Shown here in pieces: positions 7,851 to 19,770 of a DNA stretch of 64,000 nt (positions are counted from its first letter, which is position 1; each line of letters starts with the position of its first letter). Under the pieces are notes generated by a model. That model saw only the letters and a list, made by a program, of their open reading frames with translations. It did not search any database and was not told the DNA's origin. The stretch is from Myxococcota bacterium (GTDB lineage Bacteria > Myxococcota_A > UBA9160 > UBA4427): the NCBI GenBank assembly GCA_029243605.1, contig JAQWRT010000080.1, positions 1 through 64,000 on the forward strand, in the 5' to 3' direction. Position numbers and translations under genes: made by a program.

Positions 7851-10800
7851 AGCCCTCGCTCCGCGACGTGGCGCCCGAAGAGCGCGTCGATGTCCTCTTG
7901 CAGGGCGTCGCTCGCGTCGGCTCCGCGCAGGCCGCCCACGGAAACGATGGTCTCGCTCTCCCCGGGGATCGTCAGGTGCACGAAAACCTCGCAGTCCCCG
8001 GGATAGGCGCTCAAGACGTTGCGCAGGGCCTCCATGCTATCCGTCGTGGCCTCCTTGGCGTAGAGCCGGATTCGCAGGTAGGTGGTCAGGCGCTGGTGCC
8101 CCTCGTCCAGGCGCATGATCTCGCGCACCAAAATCTTGGGCGGCTCGCCCTCCTCCAAATTTCCCGAAACCAGCAGCGGGATCGGCCCGTCGCCGGGCTC
8201 GGCGCCCGCCTCGGCGGTCCGCAGGAGATCGAGATAGAGGTCATAGGGGTCGGAGAAGATCACGAGATCAAAAGTCCCCTCGAGATCCTCCAGGGTTCCA
8301 AAGCCCATGCGTTTTCCACGTTTGGTCCGGGTTTCCCTCAGCCCGGTCAACAGCCCGCCCACCCGAACCTCACGGCCGTCCCGGCCCTCGGTCGCGGTGG
8401 CCGTGCAGTCGGTGTAGCGCGCGAGTTCTTCGGCGACCTCGCCCAGGGGGTGGCCGCTGACGTAGAAGCCGAGCAATTCCTTCTCGCTCGCCAGTCGCTC
8501 CCTGTCGGCCCAGGGGGGCATATCCAGCAGGGTGGGCTCGTCATTCCACTCGGTTTCGGGCAGGGCACCAAAGAGGCTCTCCTGCCCCACCGCTCGGTCG
8601 CGTTGCTCGGCGGCGGCGCGCTCCACCGCCATTTCGATACTCGCCCACGCCGAGGCCCGGTTATCGTGCACCGAATCGAAGGCGCCGCATTTGACCAGAG
8701 CCTCCAAAACCCGACGATTCACCTTTCGGGCATCCACCCGGCGAGTGAAATCGAAGAGCGAGGTGTAGCGACCCTCTTCCTCCCGGGCGTTCAGAATCGA
8801 GAGGACAGCGCCCTCCCCCACATTCTTGATGCCCGCAAAGCCAAAGCGAATCGCGCCCTCCACGACACCGAAATCCTGCGCCGAGTCGTTCACATCCGGG
8901 GGCAGCACTTCGATCCCCGATTCGCGGACGTGGGCGATATAGCGCGAGAGCTTGTCGTGGTTTCCAGCCTCGATGGTCAGCAAGGCCGCCAGGTATTCCG
9001 GACGATGGTTGGCCTTCAGATAGGCCGTCTGGTAGGTGATGAAAGCGTAGGCAGCCGAGTGGGCCTTGGGGAAACCGTAGCCGGCAAACTCGACGATCAG
9101 GTCGAAGACTTCGGCGGCTTCATCGTTATTGATATCGTTCGCCTGGCAGCCATCGATAAAACGAGCCCGCTGGAGCTGCATCTCCTCGGGTTTCTTCTTC
9201 CCCATGGCCCGACGCAACAAATCGGCCTCGCCCAAACTATACGAGGCCATCCGCTGGGCGATCTGCAGAACCTGGTCCTGATAGACGATGACGCCCAGGG
9301 TCTCTCGGGTGAGGTCCTCGATGCTCGGGTGAAGCGCCTTGACCTCCACCGCTCCGTTCTTGCGATCGATAAAATCGTCCACCATCCCGGACTGCAGGGG
9401 CCCGGGCCTGTAGAGCGCGACGAGTTGGATGATCTCGCGGAATTCACGCGGCCGAGTTTTGATGACCAGATCGGTCATCCCCGAAGATTCCACCTGGAAG
9501 ACGCCCTCGGTGTCGCCCCGGCAGAGCAGATCGTACGTGGTGGCATCGTCGACGGGGATCGAATTGACCTCAAAATCCTCGTGCCCCGGCTTGCGCCGAA
9601 TCAGCCCCTCGGCGTCGGACATCAGGGTCAGGGTCTTAAGCCCGAGAAAATCGAATTTGATCAGCCCGACCTTCTCGACGCAGACCATGTTGTACTGGGA
9701 CATGATGTCGCCAGATTTCGAGTCCCGATAGAGCGGCACCATCTCGATCAGAGGCTTGGTTCCGATCACAACCCCCGCCGCGTGCTTCGAGGCGTGACGC
9801 GTTAGGCCCTCGAGTTTGCGCGCCGTCCCAACGAGCTGCTCGACCTGACCATCGGAATCCATTCGCGCCCGGAGTTCGGGCGACTGATCGATGGCCTCGT
9901 CGAGGGATATCCCGAGTTGCTCGGGAATCAGCTTGGCGATTCGATCGACGTCGCCGTAGGCCATCCCGAGCACCCGCCCGACATCCCGAATCGCGGCCTT
10001 GGCCTGGAGGGTTCCGAAGGTCACGATCTGAGCGACCTTCATCCCGTCGAAGGTGCCCTCGCCCCGCTCACCGGGCTCCGAAACCTCGTCGTAGCGATCC
10101 GCGACATAGCGGATGACCTGCTCCCGGCCGCGCATGCAGAAATCGACATCGATATCCGGCATGGAGAGCCGCTCGGGGTTCAGGAATCGCTCGAAGATGA
10201 TGTCGAATTCGATGGGATCGATATTCGTGATATTCATCCCGTAGGCCACGAGACTGCCCGCCGAGCTGCCGCGTCCCGGACCCACCGGAATACGATTCTG
10301 CTTGGCGTAGTTGATGAAGTCCGCAACGATGAGGAAATAGCCCGGAAAGCCCATCTGGTTGATGACGTTGAGCTCGTGATTCATACGCTCGGCGTAGAGC
10401 TTTCCGTCCGGACTATCGAAGGGCTCATCCTCCCCCATTCCCAACTTCTCGCGCAGGCCCGCCCAAGCCTGGTCCGCCATCACCTCCTCGAGGTTCTTGC
10501 CCGCCGGCACCTGGTACTCGGGCATGTGGTAGCTGCCCATGGGGATCTCGAGATTGCAGCGCTCGGCGATCACCAGCGTATTTTCCACGGCTTCGGGAAA
10601 ATCGTGGAAGACCTCGCGCATCTCGTCGCCGTCTTTGACATAGAAGCCGTGGCCGTCGAAACGAAACCGCTTCTCGTCGCTCAGGTTCGCGGCGGTGCCG
10701 ATGCAGAGAAGCGCGTCGTGATGCGAGTGGTCCTCTTCTTCGAGGTAATGCGCGTCATTGGTGGCCACCAGGGGGATATCCATATCCATCCCCATCTTGA

Positions 10801-11386
10801 CGACTTCCTGGTTGACCACCTCCTGGTCGGGGATCCCGTGGCGCTGCATTTCGAGGTAATAACGATCGCCAAAGAGGGCCTTGAAGCGTTCGGCCACGGA
10901 CCACGCGCGATCCATCTCGCCATGCATGATGGCCCGGGGAACCGGGGCGGACAGGCAGCCCGAGGTGCAGATCAAGCCCTCGTGGCGCTGCTCGAGAAGT
11001 TCCCAATCCACCCGGGGCTTGTAGTAGAAGCCCTCGATATAGGCCTTGGAGACCAGGTACATCAGGTTCTGATAGCCGACCTCGTCCATGGCCAGCAGGA
11101 GCAGATGATTGATGGCGTCGAAGCCGCCCTCTTCGCGCTCACGCTTTTCCCGGTCGAAGCGAGAACCTCCGGCGAAATAGATCTCGCAGCCCACGATGGG
11201 CTTAACGTCGTTGGCCCGGGCCTTCTCGTAAAACTCCACCGAGCCAAAGAGATTGCCGTGGTCGGTCTGGGCCACCGCGGGCATATTGAGCGCTCGGGCC
11301 CGCTCGAAAAGGGGGTTGTGCTTGATCGCCCCGTCGAGCAACGAGTACTGGGTATGGAGATGAAGATGAACGAAGGGCTTGGGCAC
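7847..11386 (-). CDS. dnaE: DNA polymerase III subunit alpha
   Basis: Replicative polymerase catalytic subunit, 1179 aa, normal for DnaE1. The PHP domain spans about 1-270 (HLHLHTQYSLLDG at 7-19, TDHGNLF at 41-47). The palm carries GPGRGSSAGS (369-378) and the catalytic aspartates in PDIDVDF (410-416), with the third acidic residue expected in the FDFLGLKTL segment. Thumb, fingers (FPKAHSAAYAF) and a C-terminal OB-fold (VRVGGLLTGLRETRTKRGKR) follow. Three bases separate it from the guaA stop, so guaA and dnaE are very likely one transcription unit. Its stop overlaps the start of the secreted unknown protein. Confidence 0.98.
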   Translation of the reverse strand: MPKPFVHLHLHTQYSLLDGAIKHNPLFERARALNMPAVAQTDHGNLFGSVEFYEKARANDVKPIVGCEIYFAGGSRFDREKREREEGGFDAINHLLLLAMDEVGYQNLMYLVSKAYIEGFYYKPRVDWELLEQRHEGLICTSGCLSAPVPRAIMHGEMDRAWSVAERFKALFGDRYYLEMQRHGIPDQEVVNQEVVKMGMDMDIPLVATNDAHYLEEEDHSHHDALLCIGTAANLSDEKRFRFDGHGFYVKDGDEMREVFHDFPEAVENTLVIAERCNLEIPMGSYHMPEYQVPAGKNLEEVMADQAWAGLREKLGMGEDEPFDSPDGKLYAERMNHELNVINQMGFPGYFLIVADFINYAKQNRIPVGPGRGSSAGSLVAYGMNITNIDPIEFDIIFERFLNPERLSMPDIDVDFCMRGREQVIRYVADRYDEVSEPGERGEGTFDGMKVAQIVTFGTLQAKAAIRDVGRVLGMAYGDVDRIAKLIPEQLGISLDEAIDQSPELRARMDSDGQVEQLVGTARKLEGLTRHASKHAAGVVIGTKPLIEMVPLYRDSKSGDIMSQYNMVCVEKVGLIKFDFLGLKTLTLMSDAEGLIRRKPGHEDFEVNSIPVDDATTYDLLCRGDTEGVFQVESSGMTDLVIKTRPREFREIIQLVALYRPGPLQSGMVDDFIDRKNGAVEVKALHPSIEDLTRETLGVIVYQDQVLQIAQRMASYSLGEADLLRRAMGKKKPEEMQLQRARFIDGCQANDINNDEAAEVFDLIVEFAGYGFPKAHSAAYAFITYQTAYLKANHRPEYLAALLTIEAGNHDKLSRYIAHVRESGIEVLPPDVNDSAQDFGVVEGAIRFGFAGIKNVGEGAVLSILNAREEEGRYTSLFDFTRRVDARKVNRRVLEALVKCGAFDSVHDNRASAWASIEMAVERAAAEQRDRAVGQESLFGALPETEWNDEPTLLDMPPWADRERLASEKELLGFYVSGHPLGEVAEELARYTDCTATATEGRDGREVRVGGLLTGLRETRTKRGKRMGFGTLEDLEGTFDLVIFSDPYDLYLDLLRTAEAGAEPGDGPIPLLVSGNLEEGEPPKILVREIMRLDEGHQRLTTYLRIRLYAKEATTDSMEALRNVLSAYPGDCEVFVHLTIPGESETIVSVGGLRGADASDALQEDIDALFGRHVAERGL

Positions 11387-11389
11387 GCC

Positions 11390-12949
11390 CTACTCCCACT
11401 CGATGGTGGCCGGGGGCTTGCTCGAGATGTCGTAAACCACGCGATTGATTCCCTTGACCTCGTTGATGATGCGGTTCGAAATGCGGCCGAGCACCTCCCA
11501 GGGCACGTGGGCGAAATCCGCTGTCATGGCGTCCGCCGAAGTCACGCAACGAACGGCCACCGCGTTCTCGTAGGTCCGCGCGTCGCCCATGACCCCCACG
11601 CTATTCACGGGCAGGAAGACCACCAGGGCTTGCCAGATCGAATCGTAGAGGCCCGCCCGACGAATCTCCTCGGTCATGATGGCATCGGCCCGGCGCAGGG
11701 GGTCGAGACGCTCGGGGCTGACCTCACCCATGATCCGGATGGCCAGACCCGGGCCCGGAAAGGGGTGCCGCCCCACGGCGCGCTCGGGCAAACCAAGGGC
11801 CCGCCCGACCTCTCGAACCTCGTCCTTGAAGAGCTCGCGCAAGGGCTCGACCAACTCGAGCTGCATATCCTCGGGAAGCCCCCCCACGTTGTGATGGGTC
11901 TTGATCGTCACCGAGGCTCCCTTGACCGAAACGCTCTCGATTACGTCGGGGTAGAGCGTCCCCTGGACGAGATAGCCGGCGCCCCCCAGGCGCGCTGCCT
12001 CCTCCTCGAAGACCTCGATAAAAAGGCCACCAATGATGCGCCGTTTCTTCTCGGGGTCCGAGACCCCAGCCAAGGCACCGAGGAAGCGTTCGCTGGCGTC
12101 CACCGAGATCAGTTGGACGCCCAGAGCCTCGCGGAAGAGATCCTCGACCTCGGCCCGCTCGTTCTCGCGCATGAGCCCGTGGTCGACGAAGATGCAGGTC
12201 AACTGCTCTCCCACCGCCCGGTGCACCAACGCCGCAGCCACCGACGAATCCACGCCCCCGGAGAGACCGCAAATCACCGAGCCGTCCCCGACCTGAGCCT
12301 TGATGGCCGCCACCGACTCGTCGATGAACGCATCCATGGTCCAGCTCGCCTCGCAGCCGCAGATGCCCACCACAAAGTTCTCGAGGAGCCGCAGCCCCCC
12401 ATCGGTGTGGGCCACCTCGGGGTGGAATTGAAGCCCCCAGATCGGCGTGTCGCACGAGCGCACCGCGGCGAAGGGCGAGTGCCCGCTGCTGGCGATCACT
12501 TCGAAGCCCTCGGGCAAGTCGAGGACCCGGTCGCCGTGGCTCATCCAGACCACGTGCTCGCGATCGCTCATGACGCCGTCGAAGAGCCGATCCTCTCGCT
12601 CGAGCTTGAGATGGGCGCGACCGTACTCGCGATCGTCCGCCGCTTCGACCCGGCCCCCGAGTTGCTTGACGAGCAACTGCAGGCCATAACAGATGCCCAG
12701 GACCGGCCGGCCGAGTTCAAGGATCGCGGGGTCGAGGTCGGGGGAATCCGCATCCAGGACGCTCGACGGTCCACCCGAGAGAATGATCCCGGTGGGCGCG
12801 AAATCCTTCACCGCCTCCAGGGCGAGGTCGCTGGGGTGAATTTCGCAATAGACATGGAGTTCGCGTACCCGTCGGGCGATCAACTGGGTGTACTGGGAGC
12901 CGAAATCCAGGATCAGGATCCGGCTGGGATTCGTTTGGGCGGACGACAT
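11390..12949 (-). CDS. guaA: GMP synthase (glutamine-hydrolysing)
   Basis: Converts XMP to GMP using ATP and glutamine; 519 aa with the start chosen here. Class I glutamine amidotransferase domain about 1-200 ([16 protein letters not shown], catalytic Cys in [18 protein letters not shown]), then the ATP-pyrophosphatase domain with [16 protein letters not shown] and a C-terminal dimerisation domain ending in PPATIEWE. The frame is open 74 codons further upstream, but [17 protein letters not shown] fits the family and GGAGGA stands about 13 bases before this ATG. It lies downstream of guaB, the preceding enzyme of the pathway, separated by 297 bp in which I see no gene or clear RNA structure. 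Confidence 0.97.
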   Translation of the reverse strand: MSSAQTNPSRILILDFGSQYTQLIARRVRELHVYCEIHPSDLALEAVKDFAPTGIILSGGPSSVLDADSPDLDPAILELGRPVLGICYGLQLLVKQLGGRVEAADDREYGRAHLKLEREDRLFDGVMSDREHVVWMSHGDRVLDLPEGFEVIASSGHSPFAAVRSCDTPIWGLQFHPEVAHTDGGLRLLENFVVGICGCEASWTMDAFIDESVAAIKAQVGDGSVICGLSGGVDSSVAAALVHRAVGEQLTCIFVDHGLMRENERAEVEDLFREALGVQLISVDASERFLGALAGVSDPEKKRRIIGGLFIEVFEEEAARLGGAGYLVQGTLYPDVIESVSVKGASVTIKTHHNVGGLPEDMQLELVEPLRELFKDEVREVGRALGLPERAVGRHPFPGPGLAIRIMGEVSPERLDPLRRADAIMTEEIRRAGLYDSIWQALVVFLPVNSVGVMGDARTYENAVAVRCVTSADAMTADFAHVPWEVLGRISNRIINEVKGINRVVYDISSKPPATIEWE

Positions 12950-13246
12950 GGGGGGCGGGCTTTCCTCCGATGGGGAGTCTTCGCCCGCGTGTCCCGCCTC
13001 GCCCGCCAGCTCGAGGCCCGGAGATCCGAATGACTTCGGCCCTCGGAACCCAACGGAGAAAACTCCGACGAACTCACAGCAACGAGAGCGAGGCGACGCG
13101 CCTCGACACCCGACTATCGCCCCGGGTCCCACTCGGCACCCAGCGGGCGCCCGGGCATCGGGGCAAAGCAACCAATAGACTTTTCAGGGATGGGGGAGTC
13201 GCGACGAGTGTAGTCGATTCGAAGCTCGGGCGGGAGCGCAGGCCCC

Positions 13247-16283
<3,037 letters not shown>

Positions 16284-16460
16284 TCTTTTCCTCCCCCATT
16301 CATCGCCGGGCTCCACCCTGGATGCGGCCGGCCGGCAGGCCGAGAGCATGCCGCGTCCCGGTCCGCTCCGCCCTTCCCCGAAAGAGCTCCCCGGAGGCCC
16401 AAAATTCCCTCAAAAGCGACAGGAAGAAGGAACCTCAAGTAACCGCTTTTAATAGCTTTT

Positions 16461-16521
16461 TTAACATTCATCGAATGGCGTTCTAAAATGAGATTGACAA
16501 CGCCCGAGGCCCCGGCATAAT
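16461..16521 (+). promoter_or_regulatory. Two tandem sigma-70 promoters facing right
   Basis: P1: TTAACA (16461-16466), 17-base spacer, TAAAAT (16484-16489). P2: TTGACA (16494-16499), 16-base spacer, CATAAT (16516-16521). Both are near consensus in an otherwise GC-rich region. No plus-strand protein gene follows for almost 30 kb, but a terminator lies about 290 bases downstream, so they probably drive a short stand-alone transcript. Confidence 0.65.
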
Positions 16522-16527
16522 GCGGGT

Positions 16528-16814
16528 GAGCGGTGCCGGAGTCGGCGGTGCTGTTCATCTCGGGAGACTCCGAGGGAGCGCAAAGCCAGCGACTCGCAGG
16601 CCCGCTCCAGAGTCCTTGAGGCGCCTGCTCTGGGTCAACCCAGGTCCAGCCGCAAGCGGAACAAATCCCAGCAAACCACAAAGGAATTGACAGTTTCGGA
16701 GCGGCGGTGGATTGGTCATTTCTACTCGAAATGTCCAACCTCTCACCCCCCAAATTGAGTCCACCGCCCCTCCCCTGTGATGCCCCGTCGGCCCTGAAGC
16801 CGGCGGGGTTTTTT
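16528..16814 (+). ncRNA. Candidate structured non-coding RNA of unknown family
   Basis: A transcript from P2 would be about 285 nt and end at an intrinsic terminator. Visible hairpins: GGAGCG (16575-16580) with CGCTCC (16603-16608), enclosing GCC-A-GCG/CGC-A-GGC with a 3-base loop; CCAGAG (16608-16613) with CTCTGG; CCGC-AA-GCGG near 16650-16659; GCGGTGGA (16704-16711) with TCCACCGC (16760-16767), enclosing an 11-bp arm pair 16712-16722/16728-16738 with one T-T mismatch. I looked for signatures of tmRNA, RNase P RNA, SRP RNA, 6S RNA and c-di-GMP riboswitches and found none that fit. An alternative is a small protein: a 56-codon frame runs 16520-16690 but lacks a ribosome-binding site. Confidence 0.55.
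16783..16814 (+). terminator. Intrinsic terminator on the plus strand
   Basis: Stem of 10 bp (16783-16792 with 16799-16808, one G-T pair), loop CCTGAA, followed by six T (16809-16814). The T tract is on the plus strand, so it ends rightward transcription, not that of the minus-strand neighbours. Confidence 0.85.
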
Positions 16815-16862
16815 CTTTCCAGGGGTCTTCCCAGGCATTTGTGGACGGGAGCACCGAAACGA

Positions 16863-16901
16863 GAACGGGTCGAAGGCGCTCGCGGCCCCCTCGACCCGTT
16901 C
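16863..16901 (-). terminator. Perfect 11-bp inverted repeat after the thiolase gene
   Basis: GAACGGGTCGA (16863-16873) and TCGACCCGTTC (16891-16901) form a perfect stem with a 17-base loop, 23 bases after the thiolase stop. On the minus strand it is followed by TCGTTTCGG, a poor T tract, so termination is plausible but not certain. Confidence 0.4.
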
Positions 16902-16923
16902 CGTTCGGATTCTCCGTGTGCCC

Positions 16924-18159
16924 TCAATCGACTCCGACGATGAAGCTGACGCTGGTCGTGCCGCTGCCGCCGATATTGAGGGTCTGAAAATTCTTAGCAC
17001 CCTCGACCTGATAGGCCCCGGCTTCTCCCGTGACCTGCAGGCAGCCATCGAGCAATTGCCGCACGCCCGTCGCGCCCACCGGATGACCCGCACCGATCAG
17101 CCCACCGCTGGGGTTGATGGGGTGGCGGCCGTCGATCTCGAGCCAGCCCTCCTCGATGGCCTTCCAGCTTTCGCCGGGAGCCGTCAGCCCAAAATGGTCG
17201 ATGGCCATGTACTCGGAGGTGGTGAAACAATCGTGGGTTTCGATCCCGTCGACGCCATTGGCATCGGCGATCCCGGCCCGCTCCCAGGCGCTCGTAATCG
17301 TGCTTCGCACGTGGGGCAGGACATATTCGTTGCCCTGGCTCTCGGCCACCTTGTCGTCGAATCGGAGCCGGGCCGTATTATGCCCCCAGCCCTTCAGACG
17401 AGGGATCGAGGAGAGGCTCTTGCCCATCCCCTTGGCGTAGCGCTCGGCGTATTCCCGTGAAGCCAGGAAGACACAAACTGCCCCATCCGTCACCTGGGAG
17501 GCATCGGCGATCCGAATCCGTCCGCCGATGGCGGGGTTGTCGTCGGTCCGGCAGAGGGCCTGCTCTTTGTTCATGTACCAGGTCCGGGTCTGGGCGTTGG
17601 GGTTCAGCTTGGCGTTGTCGTAATTGAGCCGGCTGATCTCTGCGAGGTGCTCGTCCTTCAGCCCGTAGCGCGCATCGTACTCATCGCCCAAACGCCCGAA
17701 GAGCTTGGGAAAGGGAAACTCGATGCCCTCGGCTTCCTGGTCGTACCAGGCGGCCGTCCCGAGGTAGTCGCCACCCACGTCCGCGGCGACTGTCTTCATC
17801 TGTTCGATCCCGACCACGGCCTGGAGGCCATAGCGACCGGCCTCGATCTCGGCGGAAGCCGCCAGCAGGGCAATGCTCCCCGAGGCACAGGCCGCCTCGT
17901 GACGACCGGTGGGCAGCCCGCTGAATTCCGGGTGGACTTCGGTGAAAAAGGCGCCCAGATGCCCCTGCATGCAATAGAGCTCGGCGGCAAAATTGCCGAC
18001 ATGGGCACTCTCGATCTCCTCGGGCGCAATCCCGCACTGCTCCAGCGCCCCGAGAACACCTTCCCGCATGAGTGCGGAGAAGTGCTTGTTCTCCTTTGTC
18101 CAGTTCCGCGCGAAATCCGTCTGATAACCGCCCAGCACATATACTTCGGAGTTGGCCAT
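16924..18159 (-). CDS. Thiolase-family acetyl-CoA acetyltransferase (SCP2-type)
   Basis: Protein of 411 aa in the thiolase superfamily, expected to cleave or condense acyl-CoA. The nucleophilic cysteine is Cys91 in [12 protein letters not shown]; the second active-site segment [10 protein letters not shown] and the glycine-rich [20 protein letters not shown] are also present. The HDCF form is typical of SCP-x-like thiolases rather than of PhaA or FadA, so substrate could be a medium or branched acyl-CoA. It lies 106 bp downstream of a 3-hydroxyacyl-CoA dehydrogenase on the same strand, which suggests consecutive beta-oxidation steps. Substrate range cannot be told from the sequence. Confidence 0.88.
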   Translation of the reverse strand: MANSEVYVLGGYQTDFARNWTKENKHFSALMREGVLGALEQCGIAPEEIESAHVGNFAAELYCMQGHLGAFFTEVHPEFSGLPTGRHEAACASGSIALLAASAEIEAGRYGLQAVVGIEQMKTVAADVGGDYLGTAAWYDQEAEGIEFPFPKLFGRLGDEYDARYGLKDEHLAEISRLNYDNAKLNPNAQTRTWYMNKEQALCRTDDNPAIGGRIRIADASQVTDGAVCVFLASREYAERYAKGMGKSLSSIPRLKGWGHNTARLRFDDKVAESQGNEYVLPHVRSTITSAWERAGIADANGVDGIETHDCFTTSEYMAIDHFGLTAPGESWKAIEEGWLEIDGRHPINPSGGLIGAGHPVGATGVRQLLDGCLQVTGEAGAYQVEGAKNFQTLNIGGSGTTSVSFIVGVD

Positions 18160-18265
18160 TTCAGTTCCCCTGCTCGATTCGTTGTCGGTGGAGTCGTTCC
18201 CTGGAGAATGCGCGGCTCGAGAGCTCTTCGCAATTGCGACGAGCGGGCCCGGCCTCGTCTTTCAC

Positions 18266-19615
18266 CTAGGAGGCGACGAAATACTTGCCAATATTGACCT
18301 GCGGATGATTGAAGAATTTCTCCGTGCGCCCGGCTGAGGCCGCTTCGGCCAGGTTCGAGGGAACGGGCAGACCGGCCCCCTCGATCATGGCTACGGCAGG
18401 CCCGACACCCATGGTGTCGACCAGAACGCTCGGCGGAGCCCAATTGAAGCCGGCCCCCATGATCATATCGATGCCCGTGATGCTCTCGGTCACCTCCCCT
18501 GCGCGATGGAAGGCGTAGCTGATATATCCGGCGATCACCTTGCGGGCCATGGCCGCCTCATCGCCCTCCGCCGCGAGGAAGAGCTCCATGCCCTCGGCGT
18601 AGCGCCCGACGGTATGCAAATGCGCGACCTCGTCGATATAAGCAAGATTGGGCAGCGAAATCTCGGACTCCGGGGTGTAGTCCCCGCTGCTGGGGTTCAG
18701 CGCCAACCGAGTCTTGCCGTCCTTCTTGAAGAAGCCGCCCCCGGTCTTATTGCCCAGCACGCCCGCTTCCATCATGTTCGCCATATAGTCGGGCAGCTTC
18801 AGGGTGGCGTGGGCCTCGTCCGCTGTGTTTTGGTGAATATTGTCGACAATGGCGCGATGAATATCCCAGCCCACCAGGTCGATGGTGGCCAAAGGCGTCA
18901 TGGCACGACCCGTATAGGGGCCCACCAGACGATCCACGAGGACGGGGCCGAGTTGCTCGGCCAATTGAGCGGCCTCGTTGAGGACCTTGAAGCCCACCCG
19001 GTTGCCCGCGAAAGCGGGGGTATCCGACGTCCGAACCATTTCCCGGCCCAGGCGCACCTGGGAGAAAGCCTCCACAAAGGCCACAAGCTCGGGGTCGGTC
19101 TCCCGACCCGCGATCAACTCGGTACCCACGATCACGTTGGGCGGGTTGAAGAAATGAAGCCCCATGAAGTGCTTGCGGAAGGACTCGCTGCGCCCCTCGC
19201 AGAGCTGATTGATCGAGAGGCCAGAGGTCACGGTGGCGACAATCGAATCATCCCGGCGTGCCTTCTCGACCTTGTCGAAGATGGTCCGTTTGATCTCGAG
19301 ATCCTCGGTCAGCGCCTCGAAGACGATATCGGCGGTGGCCAGGGCCTTATCGAGGTCCTCGCCGTAATCGCCCACGTCGGCGCGGGAGGCCACGGTAGGC
19401 GAGCGGACCTGCTTGATCGCCGCCGCCAAACCCTCTTCCGCCTTGTCCCGGGTACGCGCGAGGAATGTGACCCGGGGAACAGCCTGGGTGAAGAGCGCGG
19501 CGCTGCCGTAGCCCATGGTGCCATTCGCTCCCAAAACGACCACGTGCTTGATCTCACGACTCGCCAGAGCCTTTCGCAGTTCGGACCCGCTCAGGGATCC
19601 CGTATTCTCGGACAT
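18266..19615 (-). CDS. 3-hydroxyacyl-CoA dehydrogenase
   Basis: NAD-dependent dehydrogenase of 449 aa acting on 3-hydroxyacyl-CoA. The Rossmann motif is VVVLGANGTMGYGSA near residues 25-39, slightly altered from the usual GxGxMG. FEALTEDLEIKRTIF and MGLHFFNPPNV are family signatures, with the catalytic His in the second. A second C-terminal domain follows (TPAFAGNRVGFKVLNEA, GGGFFKKDGKT). The start at 19615 has AGGAG about 10 bases upstream; the longer open frame lacks such support. There is no enoyl-CoA hydratase domain, unlike FadB-type fusions. The thiolase gene follows on the same strand. Confidence 0.88.
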   Translation of the reverse strand: MSENTGSLSGSELRKALASREIKHVVVLGANGTMGYGSAALFTQAVPRVTFLARTRDKAEEGLAAAIKQVRSPTVASRADVGDYGEDLDKALATADIVFEALTEDLEIKRTIFDKVEKARRDDSIVATVTSGLSINQLCEGRSESFRKHFMGLHFFNPPNVIVGTELIAGRETDPELVAFVEAFSQVRLGREMVRTSDTPAFAGNRVGFKVLNEAAQLAEQLGPVLVDRLVGPYTGRAMTPLATIDLVGWDIHRAIVDNIHQNTADEAHATLKLPDYMANMMEAGVLGNKTGGGFFKKDGKTRLALNPSSGDYTPESEISLPNLAYIDEVAHLHTVGRYAEGMELFLAAEGDEAAMARKVIAGYISYAFHRAGEVTESITGIDMIMGAGFNWAPPSVLVDTMGVGPAVAMIEGAGLPVPSNLAEAASAGRTEKFFNHPQVNIGKYFVAS

Positions 19616-19770
19616 TACTCTTTTGCTCCTACGCAAAACGCAGCTTTTAACCCCGGAGGACTCTCCCCGAGCCGGACCCGGCATTCTACGCCAAGCCATC
19701 TGCGACTGTCTACGCGCTATCTATCAGCTCCGCGGTGGCCGGGCACTCGCCCAGCTCGCCCCCGAGAGCT

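Noticed and set aside
9917-13033. Long plus-strand open frame of more than 1000 codons
   Set aside because: It is antisense to dnaE and guaA, a product of GC-rich codon bias; both minus-strand genes have clear family motifs.
12950-13246. Gene or RNA between guaB and guaA
   Set aside because: Only out-of-phase extensions of neighbours; no motif, no convincing stem with a T tract.
16575-16610. GCGCAAAGCC resembling the c-di-GMP-I riboswitch core
   Set aside because: The rest of the GEMM consensus, including the second conserved strand near TAGCCGGGTT, is missing and the local pairing is different.
16528-16814. tmRNA, RNase P RNA, SRP RNA or 6S RNA
   Set aside because: None of the invariant segments (for example GAGGAAAGTCC or the GGAAG/AGCAG SRP loop) occurs on either strand here.
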